Source of the DNA: Mytilus trossulus
Lineage: Eukaryota; Mollusca; Bivalvia; Mytilida; Mytilidae
DNA length: 64,000 nucleotides
Assembly (NCBI RefSeq): GCF_036588685.1
Contig: NC_086379.1
Span: 73,935,727 to 73,999,726, forward strand
Direction of reading: 5' to 3'
Part shown: positions 1 to 12,020 of the stretch, one piece after another
Numbering within the stretch: position 1 is the first letter of the stretch
Layout: each line of letters opens with the position of its first letter
Notes under the pieces: generated by a model
Database searches by the model: none
The model's input: only the letters and a program-made list of their open reading frames with translations
What the model was told of the DNA's origin: nothing
Position numbers and translations under genes: made by a program

Positions 1-420
1 AATTCTGGATACTATTTTTTCCCCAGAATTCAGAGATGTATTGAATATATTTTAAATGACACTGTTAAATCAATGACACAAAATAATTTAATAGATGTTG
101 TAATTTTTTTTTCAGTAACTGACTTCATTGGAAGATGCAATTGAACAGTTTAATAAACAAGCCCAATCAAATCTAGATCATTGTTCCAGCAAAAAGATTT
201 ATCATTAGAATTCCAGGAATTCACAGGAACAGATGTATTTTATGGTTTGATCCTTAACTCTATCATCATTGTTATGGGGTTAATATTATACCAGGCTATT
301 GAGTCTGAGGATGGAAAAGTACTTTTCCTTAGTTTACTGTTAAAATGGATGACCTAAATTATGAAAAGAAGCTTTTTTTCTGGAATGTGATAGTAATTAT
401 TTTATTGAAGTTGTATACTG
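1..420. other. AT-rich DNA, no gene recognised
   Basis: No open frame of useful length, splice-bounded exon or repeat structure was recognised here. The bases are AT-rich and interrupted by T-runs. Confidence 0.5.
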
Positions 421-720
421 GGTTTACCCTGCATCCATTTTCTCCTTGCCACGCCTTTGGCTAGTGCTTTAAGCTGTTTTCATGAAACTTTAATGAATCA
501 TTTATTTGTATTGAAATGAGCTACCTTTTGTTTTATAAAAGAAATTTTAGATTTTCTTTTCCTAGCTATGGGGATTTTTTTTTTTTTAAAAGGGGGATTT
601 TCCTGTTTTTGGACAATAACTCATGAGTGCTTTGAGCAGTTTTCATGGAACTTTGAGGACTGCCTTATTTCTATGGAAGTGAGCTCCTTTTAGCTGCTTT
701 TTTTAAATTTCTGATATGAC
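420..720 (-). repeat. Dispersed repeat R8, antisense copy
   Basis: The stretch contains the complement of the family seen at 16.9-17.4 kb, including a conserved block around 600-660 (TTTTGGACAATAACTCATGA), followed by a block around a GAGCTCCTTT-like word. Only this window supports the family; its class is unknown. Confidence 0.5.
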
Positions 721-836
721 ATATAGACGTTATGGAATGTTATAAATGAGAGGCATATCATATGCTCATTGCACTGCTGTATATTTAATTAGTTCATTGT
801 AAATTCTATTTCTCAAATAAGTTTTGTGTGTAACAT

Positions 837-1350
837 CTTTTTGTCGAGCCTTCGACTTTAGTCGAAAAAGCGAGACTAAGCGATCCTACATTCCGTCGGC
901 ATCTGCATCCACAAATATTTACTCTGCGGTTAAAGTTTTTGAAATTTTAATAACTTTCTTAAACTAAACTGGATTTCTACCAAGCTTGGACAGAAGCTTG
1001 TTTATGATCATAAGATAGTATCCAGAAGTAAATGTTGTAAAAAAAAAATCATTTTTTTCCATATTTTACTTATAAATGGACTTAGATTTTCTTCCAGTTA
1101 ACATTACATACAGTCTGCAGTTAAAGTTTTTAAAACAATTATTAGATTCAAAAACTTCCCTGGATTTTTACCAAACTTGGACAGAAGCTTCTTACAATCA
1201 AAAGATAGTATCAAGAGGAATATTTTTATTGATTTTTGTCCTCACTTTTGTTGAATCTGCAATATACAGCAAAAGTAGGCGAGACACCAGATTCCGTGAA
1301 ACCCTTACAAATTTTTTCTATTTTGTTTTTTTTTTGTTTTTTTTCTTTTT
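837..1350 (+). repeat. Dispersed repeat with two ~210-bp internal units
   Basis: Two diverged units follow each other. Both contain a GTTAAAGTTTTT-like word followed by a CTGGATTT-TACCAA-CTTGGACAGAAGCTT block (about 960-1000 and 1150-1190) and an AAGATAGTATC word. The first unit starts with TCGAGCCTTCGACTTTAGTC. I recognise this as a widespread bivalve interspersed repeat from memory. The 108-codon open frame across it (1076-1402) has low-complexity composition and is not treated as a gene. Confidence 0.55.
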
Positions 1351-1399
1351 TAAAGTTCCTCATGCTCATTTTTCTCTTACCTGTTTTATTGTGAACTTT

Positions 1400-3090
1400 T
1401 AAGTTTTTAACCAATTGTAACCTTTTGACTTTTGTTTTTAAACATCAATTATGGCATCAACTATTTATTGTATATTCTAACTATTTGTTGTGATGTTTTT
1501 TTGTTGTTGTAAACTTTGATATGTGAGAAACAAAAAAATGTCCCATGTTTCATTGTGAATGTCACATGTTTTGTATCTTGAGTAGCAATCTGGTATTCTT
1601 AAAAGGAACATTTATTTAATCTGAACTTCCAACCTCATTTAGAAACCAACTTATACTTTATTTTCTGAAAATATTTAACAATATCTAAATTAATCCTGCA
1701 AGTTCCAAGATAGGCTTTAGGATTTTGTGAATGGAAAAGAAAACATTTTCTGGTATTGTAAGGACTTTTATGGGTACAATTTGTTTCCACATTTATGAAA
1801 TTTATATCAAAGGTTTATACATGTATCAGCAATGTCTCATCCAAATATATCTGTTTTCAGTGATTGTGATGAATTTTATATTATATATCTGTTATCTGTT
1901 TTCTTTAAAATATGTATAACTATCTAGTTTTCTTGTATGAAGCAAAATGTTATGTTATGTTAAAAAAAGACTTGACATAATTTTTTTATTTTTTAATGTC
2001 AATAAAGTTTATAACAGTTTCTTATTATTACTAATACACTGAGGCACACATTGTGTGCGACAAGAGCAACTCAATATACTATATACAAAATGATAAATTG
2101 GTCAATAAATATGACAAGAGAAGAAAAAATGCAACCCTTTTATCACTAGGGGTAAAAAGAGTTTTTATAAGTATTTGTGAAATATGATCAGGGTAGTACT
2201 AGCATTGGACAAAATTTTCCAGATACATATTCGATGGGTAAAAACTCAATCAATACTTATAAGTGTCAATTTTTATGCTTCAGTCAAAAATGAGAAATAT
2301 ATTTATTGTTGCTTTAAGGGTATAAAATGTGTTAGAATTATGTTTTCTATTGAAGATTTGGAAGTGATATTAAATGAGTATTTCTTATGGTATATATGCT
2401 TTGTAGAAATTAAATTTTTAGTTGCCTTTTTAATAAAACAATCATTTATTATTATGAAATGTTTGTGTTTGTTGCAAATCTCAAATGGTTTTAACAGCAA
2501 AAGCAGAACAGTAGACAAAAAAACCAAATTGACCACAGCAAGTCTTTTAGAAATTAAAGTAATAAGTAAAAAGCTGCATTGGTCATGATGTACATAATGT
2601 TGTTGATTAAAAAATCTTGTATTTCCTGGATGTCATAAACAGTTTGTGTACAAGTAAAATACAATTTCCAGTTGCATTTACAATCATAAAATGGAATGGC
2701 TATTGAAATGGTGTTTAAATGATAAATCAAAGTCTTTGATTCTTGGGATTATGAAAAATGCTGGATCTAACTGCACATCTAGAATTTGGACCCCACTTTA
2801 AATTGGTCCATATTAAAGTCCAAAGAATCCAAATTGTTTGATTTCCAACAAATAATTAATATGTGGGGTCCCTTAAGATTCTGAATCTAAAGTGAATTTA
2901 GGCATTGATTTTTTGGACCCAATTTTCAAATTAACTGCTCCATCATGTCTAAAGGGTCCAAAATTGAATGCTTGGGATTGTTGGATATATTGAATTAAAA
3001 CTTGTGTTTTAAATTTGTGATATTGGGTCAAGTTTTCAAAAAAAAATTTGGATATTGGGTCCATTTGATATGTTGAAATTTTTTGTGTAA
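1400..3090. other. AT-rich DNA, no gene recognised
   Basis: Open frames here are short, Lys/Phe/Ile-rich and overlap on both strands, as expected for AT-rich non-coding DNA. From about 2785 to 3060 there are loosely repeated words of the type TTGGACCC/TTGGGTCCA, perhaps a decayed tandem repeat. Confidence 0.4.
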
Positions 3091-3094
3091 TTAG

Positions 3095-3240
3095 ACTTTA
3101 TAAACTTTATAAGATATCTTATATAGTTTATAAGATATCTCGTATAATTGATTAGTTATCTAATATAGTTTATAAGATATATTATATAGTTCATAAGATA
3201 TCTTACCGGGTATAAATTTTATAAGATATATATATATATA
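3095..3240. repeat. Degenerate ~21-bp AT-rich tandem repeat (TTATAAGATATCT type)
   Basis: Repeated TTTATAAGATATCT-like words containing the palindrome AGATATCT. The same motif family occurs at 4495-4770 and, in a cleaner form, at 17.97-18.08 kb. Confidence 0.6.
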
Positions 3241-3727
3241 AGTGCCTATAAATAGCAGCACATGACATACAAATCTATGGGAGTGTGGATTAATCAGTAC
3301 AGAGATTAATTCAATTACACAAATAAAATTATAGATTGCCTAACAATGTAATTTTAACACACTATTTAATAGTATGTAAATATAAGAATGTTTAAAATAT
3401 TTACAAAATGATGAAAATAAACGCAATATTTTGCTAGACCAACTAGCTTTATCAAGCGTGCATCTATCCAGGTGAAATCGGATGTAGATGATAAGAAACT
3501 TTTGCAGCTCAATGTATATGTTGAACATAGCTGCCTTGAAAATAGGAAAATTTTGCAGCTCAATGTCTATGTTGAATTTGGATTGAGCAGCCTTAAAAAT
3601 AAAAAAAATTGCAGCTCCATTTATATGTTGCTCTTGGATTTAGCTGCCTTAAAAATACATAATTGGTAGTAAGCAACGTCCATTGACCCATATTACGGGA
3701 TAAAAAGGACGATGCTTTGTTTTTAAA

Positions 3728-4145
3728 TTATTCTTTATCTTTCCTGTATCTTTTTTCGTCTTTTTCGTTAAGACCATCGGGTTCTAAAGTGTGGAGTTGG
3801 TGGATCCAAAAGTTTTCTCTTCTCCTTCTCGCCGTGGTGTCCCACTCGGTGTTGACTTCTATAATTTGGAAAGTGACCTTTTCAAAAGGATGTTTCGTTG
3901 AACGAAGATGTCTTGTGAAAGGACAGTTTTTGTTGGTTTTGTACGATGAACGATGGTTATTAAGCCGAATATTAAATTTGTCCATTGTTTCTCCCACATA
4001 CTGAATGCCACAAGTGTCGCATGTTAATATATAAATGGAGTTCTCCGTTTTACAGTTGGAATTTGAGTAGATGGTATATTTTTGTTTAGTAACGGAGCTG
4101 ATGAAAGAACTGCTTGTATTGGCAGCTTTACAACACAAACAATTC
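3728..4145 (-). pseudogene. Penelope-like element fragment, GIY-YIG endonuclease domain
   Basis: On the minus strand this open frame encodes a GIY-YIG-type nuclease domain of the kind found in Penelope-like retroelements. Visible features, in order, are a Cys cluster (CLCC), the core IYILTCDTCGIQYVGET with its C-x2-C pair and YVG motif, an Arg-containing stretch RLNNHRSS, and the late block RENFWIHQLHTLEPDGLN with the Glu and Trp typical of the family. In such elements the domain nicks target DNA. No reverse transcriptase follows on either side, so this is a fragment. The frame continues upstream (to 4222) through a (TA)n tract into an R1 repeat, giving a chimeric N-terminus of about 25 residues that I do not regard as part of the protein. 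Assignment to Penelope-like elements is confident; the clade is not resolved. Confidence 0.8.
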
Positions 4146-4146
4146 C

Positions 4147-4495
4147 TTATATATATATATATATATATATAAAAGAAGATGTGGTATGATTGCCAATGAG
4201 ACAACTGTCCACAAGAGACCAAAATGACTCGGACATTAACAACTAGAGGTCACTACGGCCTTCAACAATAAGCAAAGCCCATACCGCATAGTCGGCTATA
4301 AAAAGCCCCATATGACAATGTAAAACAATTCAAACAAGAAAACTAACGGCCTTATTTGTATAAAAAATTAACGAAAAAACAAATATGTAACACAAAAACA
4401 ATCGACAACCACTGAGTTACAGGCTCCTGACTTGGGACAGGCACTTAAATAATTTGGCAGGGTTAAACATGTTACCAGGATTCCAACCATATTTT
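4147..4495 (+). repeat. Dispersed repeat R1, near-complete head
   Basis: Begins after a (TA)n tract with GAAGATGTGGTATGATTGCC and runs through GGCCTTCAACAATAAGCAAA, a TGTAAAACAATTCAAAC block and CTGACTTGGGACAGGCAC. I recognise this from memory as one of the commonest interspersed repeats of Mytilus; its transposon class is not clear from the sequence. Other copies are listed below. Confidence 0.8.
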
Positions 4496-4775
4496 TTTTA
4501 TAAGATATCATCTAAAATTTATGAGATATCTTCTATAGTTTACAATGTATATTATAGTTTATTAAATATCTCAAATAAAAATTTTTAAAAGATATCGCAT
4601 ATATTATATAAGTTATCTTATAAACAATCTGAGATATCTCATATTATACTTTAGAAGATATCTTATAAAGTATATTAGATATCTTGTAAACTATATAATA
4701 TATATTATATGAAATATATTTTATGTATTATATGAGATATTTTAGAAGATATCTTTTAAAATAGTCAAACAGTTT
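4495..4775. repeat. Degenerate AT-rich tandem repeat (ATAAGATATCT type)
   Basis: Many variants of TATAAGATATCT-like words, diverged from the cleaner array at 17.97-18.08 kb. They sit immediately downstream of R1, mirroring the block at 3095-3240. The PLE fragment and R1 therefore appear to lie inside an older AT-rich array. Confidence 0.6.
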
Positions 4776-4917
4776 TCAATATATATTGGTCAGTCTTAAG
4801 GTCCAACAGGTCCTAAATTAAATTATGTATGATGAATACAAGATGTTTTGTTATATGGTGAATCCAGAGACCTGTATTTTCTGCTGAATCTAATATATAT
4901 TTATAGATAAATAGAAT

Positions 4918-5425
4918 AACAAGATGTGTTATAATTGCCAGCAAGACAACTCTGATCAAGAGACAAAAATGACAGTCATTTAAAACAACTATAGGTCAAT
5001 TTGCAGCTTTCAGCAATGTAAAAAAATAACATACTGAATAGTTGTCTATAAAAGGACATCAAATTACAAATGTAAAACAATTCAAACAAGAAAACTTATA
5101 GCCAATATATGTTAAAAATAATTAAAGAAAAACAAATATGTAAAAACAGCCACATACAAAATGTGATGGAGATAAATTAGTTGGATGGTGCAAAACCCTC
5201 TCCTTACATGGGACAGTGGTACAACAGCACTAAACAATGAATGATAAAATGTGCAACAAACAACAACCATTCAAAGGCTTCTTCCTGGCTTGGAACAGGC
5301 ACATACTATATTGTGGCGGGGGTTTGAATGCTCCAACATTTCCCCTAACAAACTTTATAAAAATCAGTTGAGAATGTCAACTCATCAGATGGGTCAAAAT
5401 AAAAATATAGATTATTAACAAAAAC
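4918..5425 (+). repeat. Dispersed repeat R1, diverged fuller-length copy
   Basis: Starts with a diverged AAGATGTGTTATAATTGCC and retains GTAAAACAATTCAAACAAGA and a downstream part not present in the 4.2-kb copy, ending near CAACTCATCAGATGGGTCAA. It shows that the family is at least about 500 bp long. Confidence 0.7.
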
Positions 5426-5950
5426 AATGTTTCTAAATTCTTGGAACACACTCATTCTGTGTTAGAAACCTATGCTGTGTAGAATATTTCAATCCCAATT
5501 CAAATTAAGAGCTGTATCAAGATTAAAGTAATGTGTATATTTTCCCCAACTGTTCAGTGTTCGATAAGGAACATTAATTATTCCATGGTTCAAAGGAGCA
5601 AAGTTGTTTGCAAAATATATGAAATAACAAGTTTACTGTTTACTGTTTCTTAACAATTACGTTGTCTTTTCGTGTATCTATTTACCAGCATTACCACCAG
5701 TCTAGTATACGCTAGATTAAGTGATTGTTGATTGCTTTAGTCCAGTGGCAAAACATTCATGCATATGAGACATAGTTTGTTGTTTGATTTAGTCCAGTGG
5801 CAAATATTTCATATATATTTGAGAAGAGAAAACTGCGTACCATAGGTAGGTCTTATAAATGCTTGATTCCGTCTATCTAAAAGACTGGACAGAAAACTTA
5901 TTTTTTTGGCATTCTATAAGATGGAATTATCTTGTCCTTTATTGCAACTT
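5425..5950. other. Non-coding DNA with a short direct duplication
   Basis: No gene recognised. The phrase TTTAGTCCAGTGGCAAA occurs twice (about 5738 and 5788). Related wording recurs near 7510, suggesting one more low-copy repeat. Confidence 0.35.
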
Positions 5951-5954
5951 CGTA

Positions 5955-7130
5955 ATAACTCAGGTGTATGAAGGTTATATAGGGTCTATACCAATCGAAC
6001 AACTTTGTCGCATGGAGTCTTTTTTAAAGACTATTATTATCGAATTTATCTGATTCACTGTATGAAAACTATATCCATCGAATAGCTCTGTTTCACTGGT
6101 GAACGAATTAAGAAATAATTCATGGGGGCTTGAATATATCGTTATTTTACCACGGGTTGGCCCTTTATGACAAATATTTTACCCTGAGCGATAGCGAGGG
6201 GTAAAATATCGGCATAAAGGGACAACCCGTGGTAAAATCTAGATATATTCAAGCCCCCATGAATTATTTCGATTCTAATAGGACAAATACGGCAATTTTT
6301 TTGGATCGAAGCGCTCTAGGTGGAGGCCATTATTTGCCGTTCCCATAAATTAACGCACTTTTAGATTGGCGTAAAAGAACGGAGCAAACAGAATAAGTGA
6401 CATGCTAAAACTATTCACAAAACATATTTAGATAGATTAGGATGAATTCTAATGATAACTCACTTATATGTGATCATATATCGTCTATGTATATAAAAAA
6501 TGGGCCTATACCACATTTTAGCATCGTTTGTTTACGTTTACTTGTTGTGATGATTTTTGGTATCAAAAGCGTGTATTTTCCCGTAAAATGCTTAAATGAT
6601 CTCAAATCATAACGTCATCATTCTATGACGTCGGGTACTTCATTCATAAAAAAAACATATGACGTGGGAGTACGATCGGAACAGCGAATGCAATATATTC
6701 ATATTTTACCACGGGTGTGTACTCAAAGCGTTTGAAGGACGTCATGTTAGAATGTTGTATAGGGCCTATGACCCGGCATCGAAAAACTGTGTTTGATTGG
6801 TATAATATGAACGTTATAGAGCTTATAACCATCGAATAACTCATTATCTTTGGTGTATGAATATTATACAGGGTTTATACTTCTCAAATAACTCATTTAC
6901 CCATCGAATAATTTTGTCTCGTTGGTGTATGAATGTTGTATATAGGCTTAACCTAATGAATATCACATGGTCTCATAGATGTATGAACACTATACAGGGT
7001 CCATACTTCTCAAATAAGTGCCTTATTGGTGTATGAACGACGGTTATATTGGGTCTATAGCCATCGAATAACAACCCTGTTTCATTGGTTTATGAACGTT
7101 ATGTAGAGCCTAAACTTATCGACTATAGGT
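5955..7130 (+). repeat. Degenerate minisatellite, ~50-75-bp units
   Basis: Units share TTGGTGTATGAACGTTATA followed by a GGGTCTATA word and ATCGAATAACTC. At least eight can be recognised (starting near 5963, 6057, 6800, 6850, 6920, 6978, 7028 and 7088). Units with the same words in antisense appear at 7300-7400. The array is split by the foldback insertion described next. Confidence 0.6.
6112..6270. mobile_element. Foldback (hairpin) element
   Basis: The first 29 bases (GAAATAATTCATGGGGGCTT...) are the exact reverse complement of the last 29. The arms continue with few mismatches to about 70 bp each, leaving a loop of about 13 bases near 6190. Part of the arm (ATTTTACCACGGGT) recurs near 6702, so the mobile unit may be larger than the hairpin. 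No coding capacity. Confidence 0.75.
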
Positions 7131-7310
7131 CACCGTACGGCCTTCAACAATAAGCAAAGCCAATACCGCATGGTCAGCTGCTCTTTGTTGAAGGCAATAC
7201 GGTGACATCTGGTTGTTAATTTCTGTGTCATTTTGAACTCTTGTTGACAGTTGTGTCATTGGATATCATACCCGGCACATCTTCTTTTTTTATATACACC
7301 AATGAGACAT
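7112..7310. repeat. R1 fragments in head-to-head inverted arrangement
   Basis: A plus-strand piece (ACTATAGGTCACCGTACGGC) is joined after about 70 bp to a minus-strand piece (CTTTGTTGAAGGCAATACGG) running to CACATCTTCTTTTTTT. The two share the same internal segment in opposite orientation, so they form an imperfect inverted repeat. Confidence 0.65.
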
Positions 7311-7754
7311 AGTTATTCGATATATAAAAACCCTATACAACGTTCATACACCCATGAGACGGTTCTATGGGTATGCATCTAGCATATACTTATCGAATAA
7401 TAAAAGTAATGACAGTATGCATTTCAATTTAAGTTGTCTTTCAGTGTGTCTTTTTACCTACATTGGCACGGTGTAGTAACCGCTAGATTGATTGATTGCT
7501 GTTTGATTTACGTCCAGTAACAAATATTTCATGCATGTTCATATTAACGATCACTACTATAGTAAGGGTAACCGCTAGACTCTGTCCGTCCAACAGGCTA
7601 TTTACGTTCAATGGCAAGTATTAATTGCATTCATGTTCAAATTAACAGCGAATACAATAGTAAGGCCTCTACTTGACGAAATGTTTTTGGGATTTGGTCT
7701 GAAGCTTGGTATTAGTATTGTGGCCAGTTAATAAGTGCAGCCGCCGTGCAGCCG

Positions 7755-8020
7755 CTTAACTGTCCGCCTGCATACCTTTATATGTGTAAGTAATGTATCC
7801 GTATCACCATGTTACAAATATATTATATGAACTATGGTGTCCGCCTGTTTCAATTATTTGTTATATACGAAATTGTGTACGTCCGCCTGTTTCAGTGATA
7901 TATATGTTATAAGAAACAAATATGTCCGCCTGTATCCCTCGTTGTTTCTTTGTATATATTTTTTTATAAAAGGAAATAGCCATTTGTCCTCCTGTATCCC
8001 TCTATTTCAATGATTTTGTT
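7755..8020. repeat. Degenerate tandem repeat with TGTCCGCCTGT motif
   Basis: Five spaced occurrences of GTCCGCCTGT/GTCCTCCTGT, each followed by TTTC or ATCCCT, about 55-85 bp apart. The intervening DNA is diverged AT-rich sequence. Confidence 0.5.
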
Positions 8021-8159
8021 TAAACGGGGTTTTATAAAATTAACCATGTGACACCCCATGTCTGCTTCAATAATTTAAAAAAAAGTAATTGAAGTTACTT
8101 GTACAAAATGTATGAATGGTAAGAAATCTACTTATCGGTCCTTGCCAGTACTTTCATAC

Positions 8160-8450
8160 CATATATAAGATTGTATCTAAGAACCACAGACAATACTCAC
8201 AGACTATTTATATCCATGAATCCCATGCAAACAAAACTTACTGACTATATGAAAGAACCACAGACAATAATTGCAGACTGTACGTAAGTACCACAGACAA
8301 AATTTACAGACAGCAAAGACTACACAATACTTGAACTGTATCTATTAAGAACCACTGACAAAACTTACAGACTGTACGTAAGAAATACAGACAAGACTAA
8401 CAGACAGTATCTATGAACCACCTACATAGCTTACAAACTGTTGTCCCTAA
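8160..8450 (+). repeat. Decayed outlier units of the 33-bp minisatellite
   Basis: Scattered words AAGAACCACAGACAA and TTACAGACTGTA occur at irregular spacing. They are clearly related to the main array at 9.0-11.5 kb but separated from it by a repeat insertion. Confidence 0.7.
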
Positions 8451-8609
8451 TAATTTTATTAACTATGCATTTGCATTCAGGTATCGCAGATCAAATTTAT
8501 TCGTTCATAGTGTGTTAATATACGTTTTTTTTATGAGTTAAGCCTTCCAATTGATATGTTATCGTGTGTTTTACTATGTTGTGATGTTATACTATTGTTT
8601 CAAAGAAGG

Positions 8610-9035
8610 GAAAAGGTTTGGTACCATTAAAACGTTTAATCCCGCTACAAATGTTTGCACCTGCCCTAAGTCAGGAATCTGTCGTAGAGTAGTTGTAGTT
8701 TGTTTATGTCATTTACACGTGTTTTTAGTTTTTCGTTTTATACATAGATATTTTCCCGTTTGAATGGTTTTATCTGATGTACAGTAGTTTTCGTTTGTTT
8801 ATGTAATATATACGTGTTTCTCGCTTCTCGTTTTTTTTACTATATATAAATTAGACCGTTGGTTTTCCCATTTGAATGGTTTTACACTAGTAATTTTGGA
8901 GCCCTTTACAGCTTCTTGTTCGGTGTGAGCCAAGGCTCCGTGTTGAAGGCCGTACATTGACCTTTAATGGTTTACTTTTATAAATTGTTATTTGGATTGA
9001 GGGTTGTCTCATTGGCACTCATACCACATCTTCCT
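8610..9035 (-). repeat. Dispersed repeat R3/R1, antisense composite copy
   Basis: Contains an AAACGTTTAATCCCGC block, a CCTAAGTCAGGAATCTG block, a TTCGGTGTGAGCCAAGGCTC block and ends in the R1 head read backwards (GTTGTCTCATTGGCACTCAT, CACATCTTC). The 70-codon frame at 8551-8763 is an accident of this repeat. Confidence 0.7.
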
Positions 9036-9039
9036 ATAT

Positions 9040-11475
9040 CTATGTACCTAAGAACCACAGACAATACTTACAGACTGTATATAAGAACCCCAGTCATAAC
9101 TTACAGACTGTATATAAAAAACACAGACAATACTTACAGACAGTATCTAAGAACCACAGACAATACTTACAGACAGTATCTAAGAACCACAGACATTACA
9201 TACAGACAATATCTAAGAACCACAGACAATACATACGGACTGTATATAAGAACCATAGACAATACATACGGACTGTATATAAGAACCAAAGACAATACAT
9301 ACGGACTGTATATAAGAACCACAGACAATGCTTACACACAGTATCTAAGAACCACAGACAATACTTACAGACAGTATCTAAGAACCACAGACATTACATA
9401 CAGACAGTATCTAAGAACCACAGACAATACATACGGACTGTATATAAGAACCACAGACAATACATACGGACTGTATATAAGAACCATAGACAATACTTAC
9501 AGACAGTATATAAGAACCACATACAATACATACGGACTGTATATAAGAACCACAGACAATACATACGGACTGTATACAAGAACCACAGACAATACATACG
9601 GACTGTTTATAAGAACCACATACAATACGTACAGCCTGTATATAAGAACCCCAGTCATAACTTACAGACTGTATATAAAAAACACAGACAATACTTACAG
9701 ACAGTATCTAAGAACCACAGACAATACTTACAGACAGTATCTAAGAACCACATCTTCCTATATCTATGTACCTAAGAACCACAGACAATACTTACAGACT
9801 GTATATAAGAACCCCAGTCATAACTTACAGACTGTATATAAAAAACACAGACAATACTTACAGACAGTATCTAAGAACCACAGACAATACTTACAGACAG
9901 TATATAAGAACCACAGACATTACATACAGACAGTATCTAAGAACCACAGACAATACATACGGACTGTATATAAGAACCACAGACAATACATACGGACTGT
10001 ATATAAGAACCATAGACAATACTTACAGACAGTATATAAGAACCACATACAATACATACGGACTGTATATAAGAACCACAGACAATACATACGGACTGTA
10101 TACAAGAACCACAGACAATACATACGGACTGTTTATAAGAACCACATACAATACGTACAGCCTGTTTCTAAGAACCACGGACATTGATTACAGACTGTAT
10201 ACAAGAACCACAGTCATTTCTTACAGATTGGCATATTACAATAATACATACGGACTGTATATAAGAACCATAGACAATACATAAGAACTGTATATAAGAA
10301 CCAAAGACAATACATACGGACTGTATATAAGAACCACAGACAATACTTACACACAGTATCTAAGAACCACAGACAATACTTACAGACAGTATCTAAGAAC
10401 CACAGACATTACATACAGACAGTATCTAAGAACCACAGACAATACATACGGACTGTATATAAGAACCACAGACAATACATACGGACTGTATATAAGAACC
10501 ATAGACAATACTTACAGACAGTATATAAGAACCACATACAATACATACGGACTGTATATAAGAACCACAGACAATACATACGGACTGTATACAAGAACCA
10601 CAGACAATACATACGGACTGTTTATAAGAACCACATACAATACGTACAGCCTGTTTCTAAGAACCACGGACATTGATTACAGACTGTATACAAGAACCAC
10701 AGTCATTTCTTACAGATTGGCATATTAGAACCACAGACAATACATACGGACTGTATTTAAGAACCACAGACGATACTTACAGACAGTATCTAAGAACCAG
10801 AGACATTACTTACAGACAGTATACTGTATCTAAGAAACACAGACAATACGTATACAGCATGTATCTAAGAACCACAAACATTACTTACAGACTGTATATA
10901 TAAGAAGAACCACAGACAATACATACGGACTGTATTTAAGAACCACAGACAATACTTACAGACAGTATCTAAGAACCACAGACAATACTTACAGACAGTA
11001 TCTAAGAACCACAGACAATACTTACAGACAGTATCTAAGAACCACAGACAATACTTACAGACAGTATCTAAGAACCACAGACAATACTTACAGACAGTAT
11101 CTAAGAACCACAGACAATACTTACAGACAGTATCTAAGAACCACAGACAATACTTACAGACAGTATCTAAGAACCACAGACAATACTTACAGACAGTATC
11201 TAAGAACCACAGACAATACTTACAGACAGTATCTAAGAACCACAGACAATACTTACAGACAGTATCTAAGAACCACAGACAATACTTACAGACAGTATCT
11301 AAGAACCACAGACAATACTTACAGACAGTATCTAAGAACCACAGACAATACTTACAGACAGTATCTAAGAACCGCAGACATAACATAGAGACAGTATCTA
11401 AGAACCACAGAAATACATACGGACTGTATAACATATTGCATAGACTGTATCTAAGAACCACAGAAACAGCATACA
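9040..11475 (+). repeat. 33-bp minisatellite with higher-order repeats
   Basis: The basic unit is 33 bp, for example CTAAGAACCACAGACAATAC followed by TTACAGACAGTAT. From about 10930 to 11370 roughly 13 units are nearly identical. From 9040 to about 10900 variant units form a higher-order structure: the 204-bp segments at 9394-9597, 9920-10123 and 10409-10612 read identically, and the array's left edge, including a piece of the flanking R1 repeat (CACATCTTCCTATATCTATG), is repeated at about 9750. Because 33 is a multiple of three and no unit contains a stop, long frames are open on both strands (406 codons on plus, about 200 on minus). I regard them as by-products of the repeat rather than genes. 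Confidence 0.9.
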
Positions 11476-11645
11476 TGCTGTTACATTTAAATATTGGAAA
11501 ATACTTTTAGACTAGATCTTTGAACCAGACATAATATACTGACAATATCTTAAATTCAAAGACAATTCATACATGTATATAAGAAGACTCTATCGAAGAA
11601 AACCATATAATTCAGTTTTACTTGGTGAAAATAGTAAAGTCATCA
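11475..11645. repeat. Decayed edge of the 33-bp array
   Basis: Words such as GAACCAGACATAATATACTG indicate mutated units trailing off from the main array. Confidence 0.45.
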
Positions 11646-12020
11646 TTTAATAAACAAGAATGTGTTCCAAGTACACGGATGACCCATCTGCACTATCAAT
11701 TTCTATGTTCAGTGGACCATTAAAATGGAATAAAATCACTAATTTGGCATTTAAATTAGAAAGATCATATCAAAGGGAACATGCTTACTAAGTTTCAAGT
11801 TGATTGGACTTTAACTTTATCTATCAAAAACCATCTCAACCAAAAACTCGAACCTGAAGCGGGACGGATGAACGACTAACAGACAGATGAACAAACTTGA
11901 AGCGGGACGAAAAAATGAACATACAAACGAACGCACTAACAAACGGATGAACAAACCAATGAACGAACAAACGGACGCTCTGACCAGAAAACAAATTGCC
12001 CATAAATCGGGCATAAAAAG
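11645..12020 (+). repeat. Dispersed repeat R2
   Basis: Begins AACAAGAATGTGTTCCAAGT, carries ACTAAGTTTCAAGTTGATTG, then a GACGGATGAACG-rich tract and ends at GGGCATAAAA. It is a common bivalve interspersed repeat (from memory). Other copies are at 43.85-44.30 kb and, in pieces, at 24.47, 28.89 and 37.60 kb. Confidence 0.7.

Noticed and set aside
1076..1402. 108-codon frame
   Set aside because: Lies inside a bivalve interspersed repeat; the Phe-rich C-terminal half comes from T-runs.
2184..2588. 134-codon frame
   Set aside because: AT-rich composition, a competing frame on the opposite strand, no domain or splice context.
8967..10187. 406-codon open frame on plus and matching minus-strand frames in the 33-bp array
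   Set aside because: The frame is open only because the unit length is a multiple of three and lacks stops; both strands are open, and there is no promoter, splice or codon-bias evidence.
9040..11475. Possible CRISPR-like array of regular repeats
   Set aside because: Units are contiguous with no unique spacers, and the context is eukaryotic.
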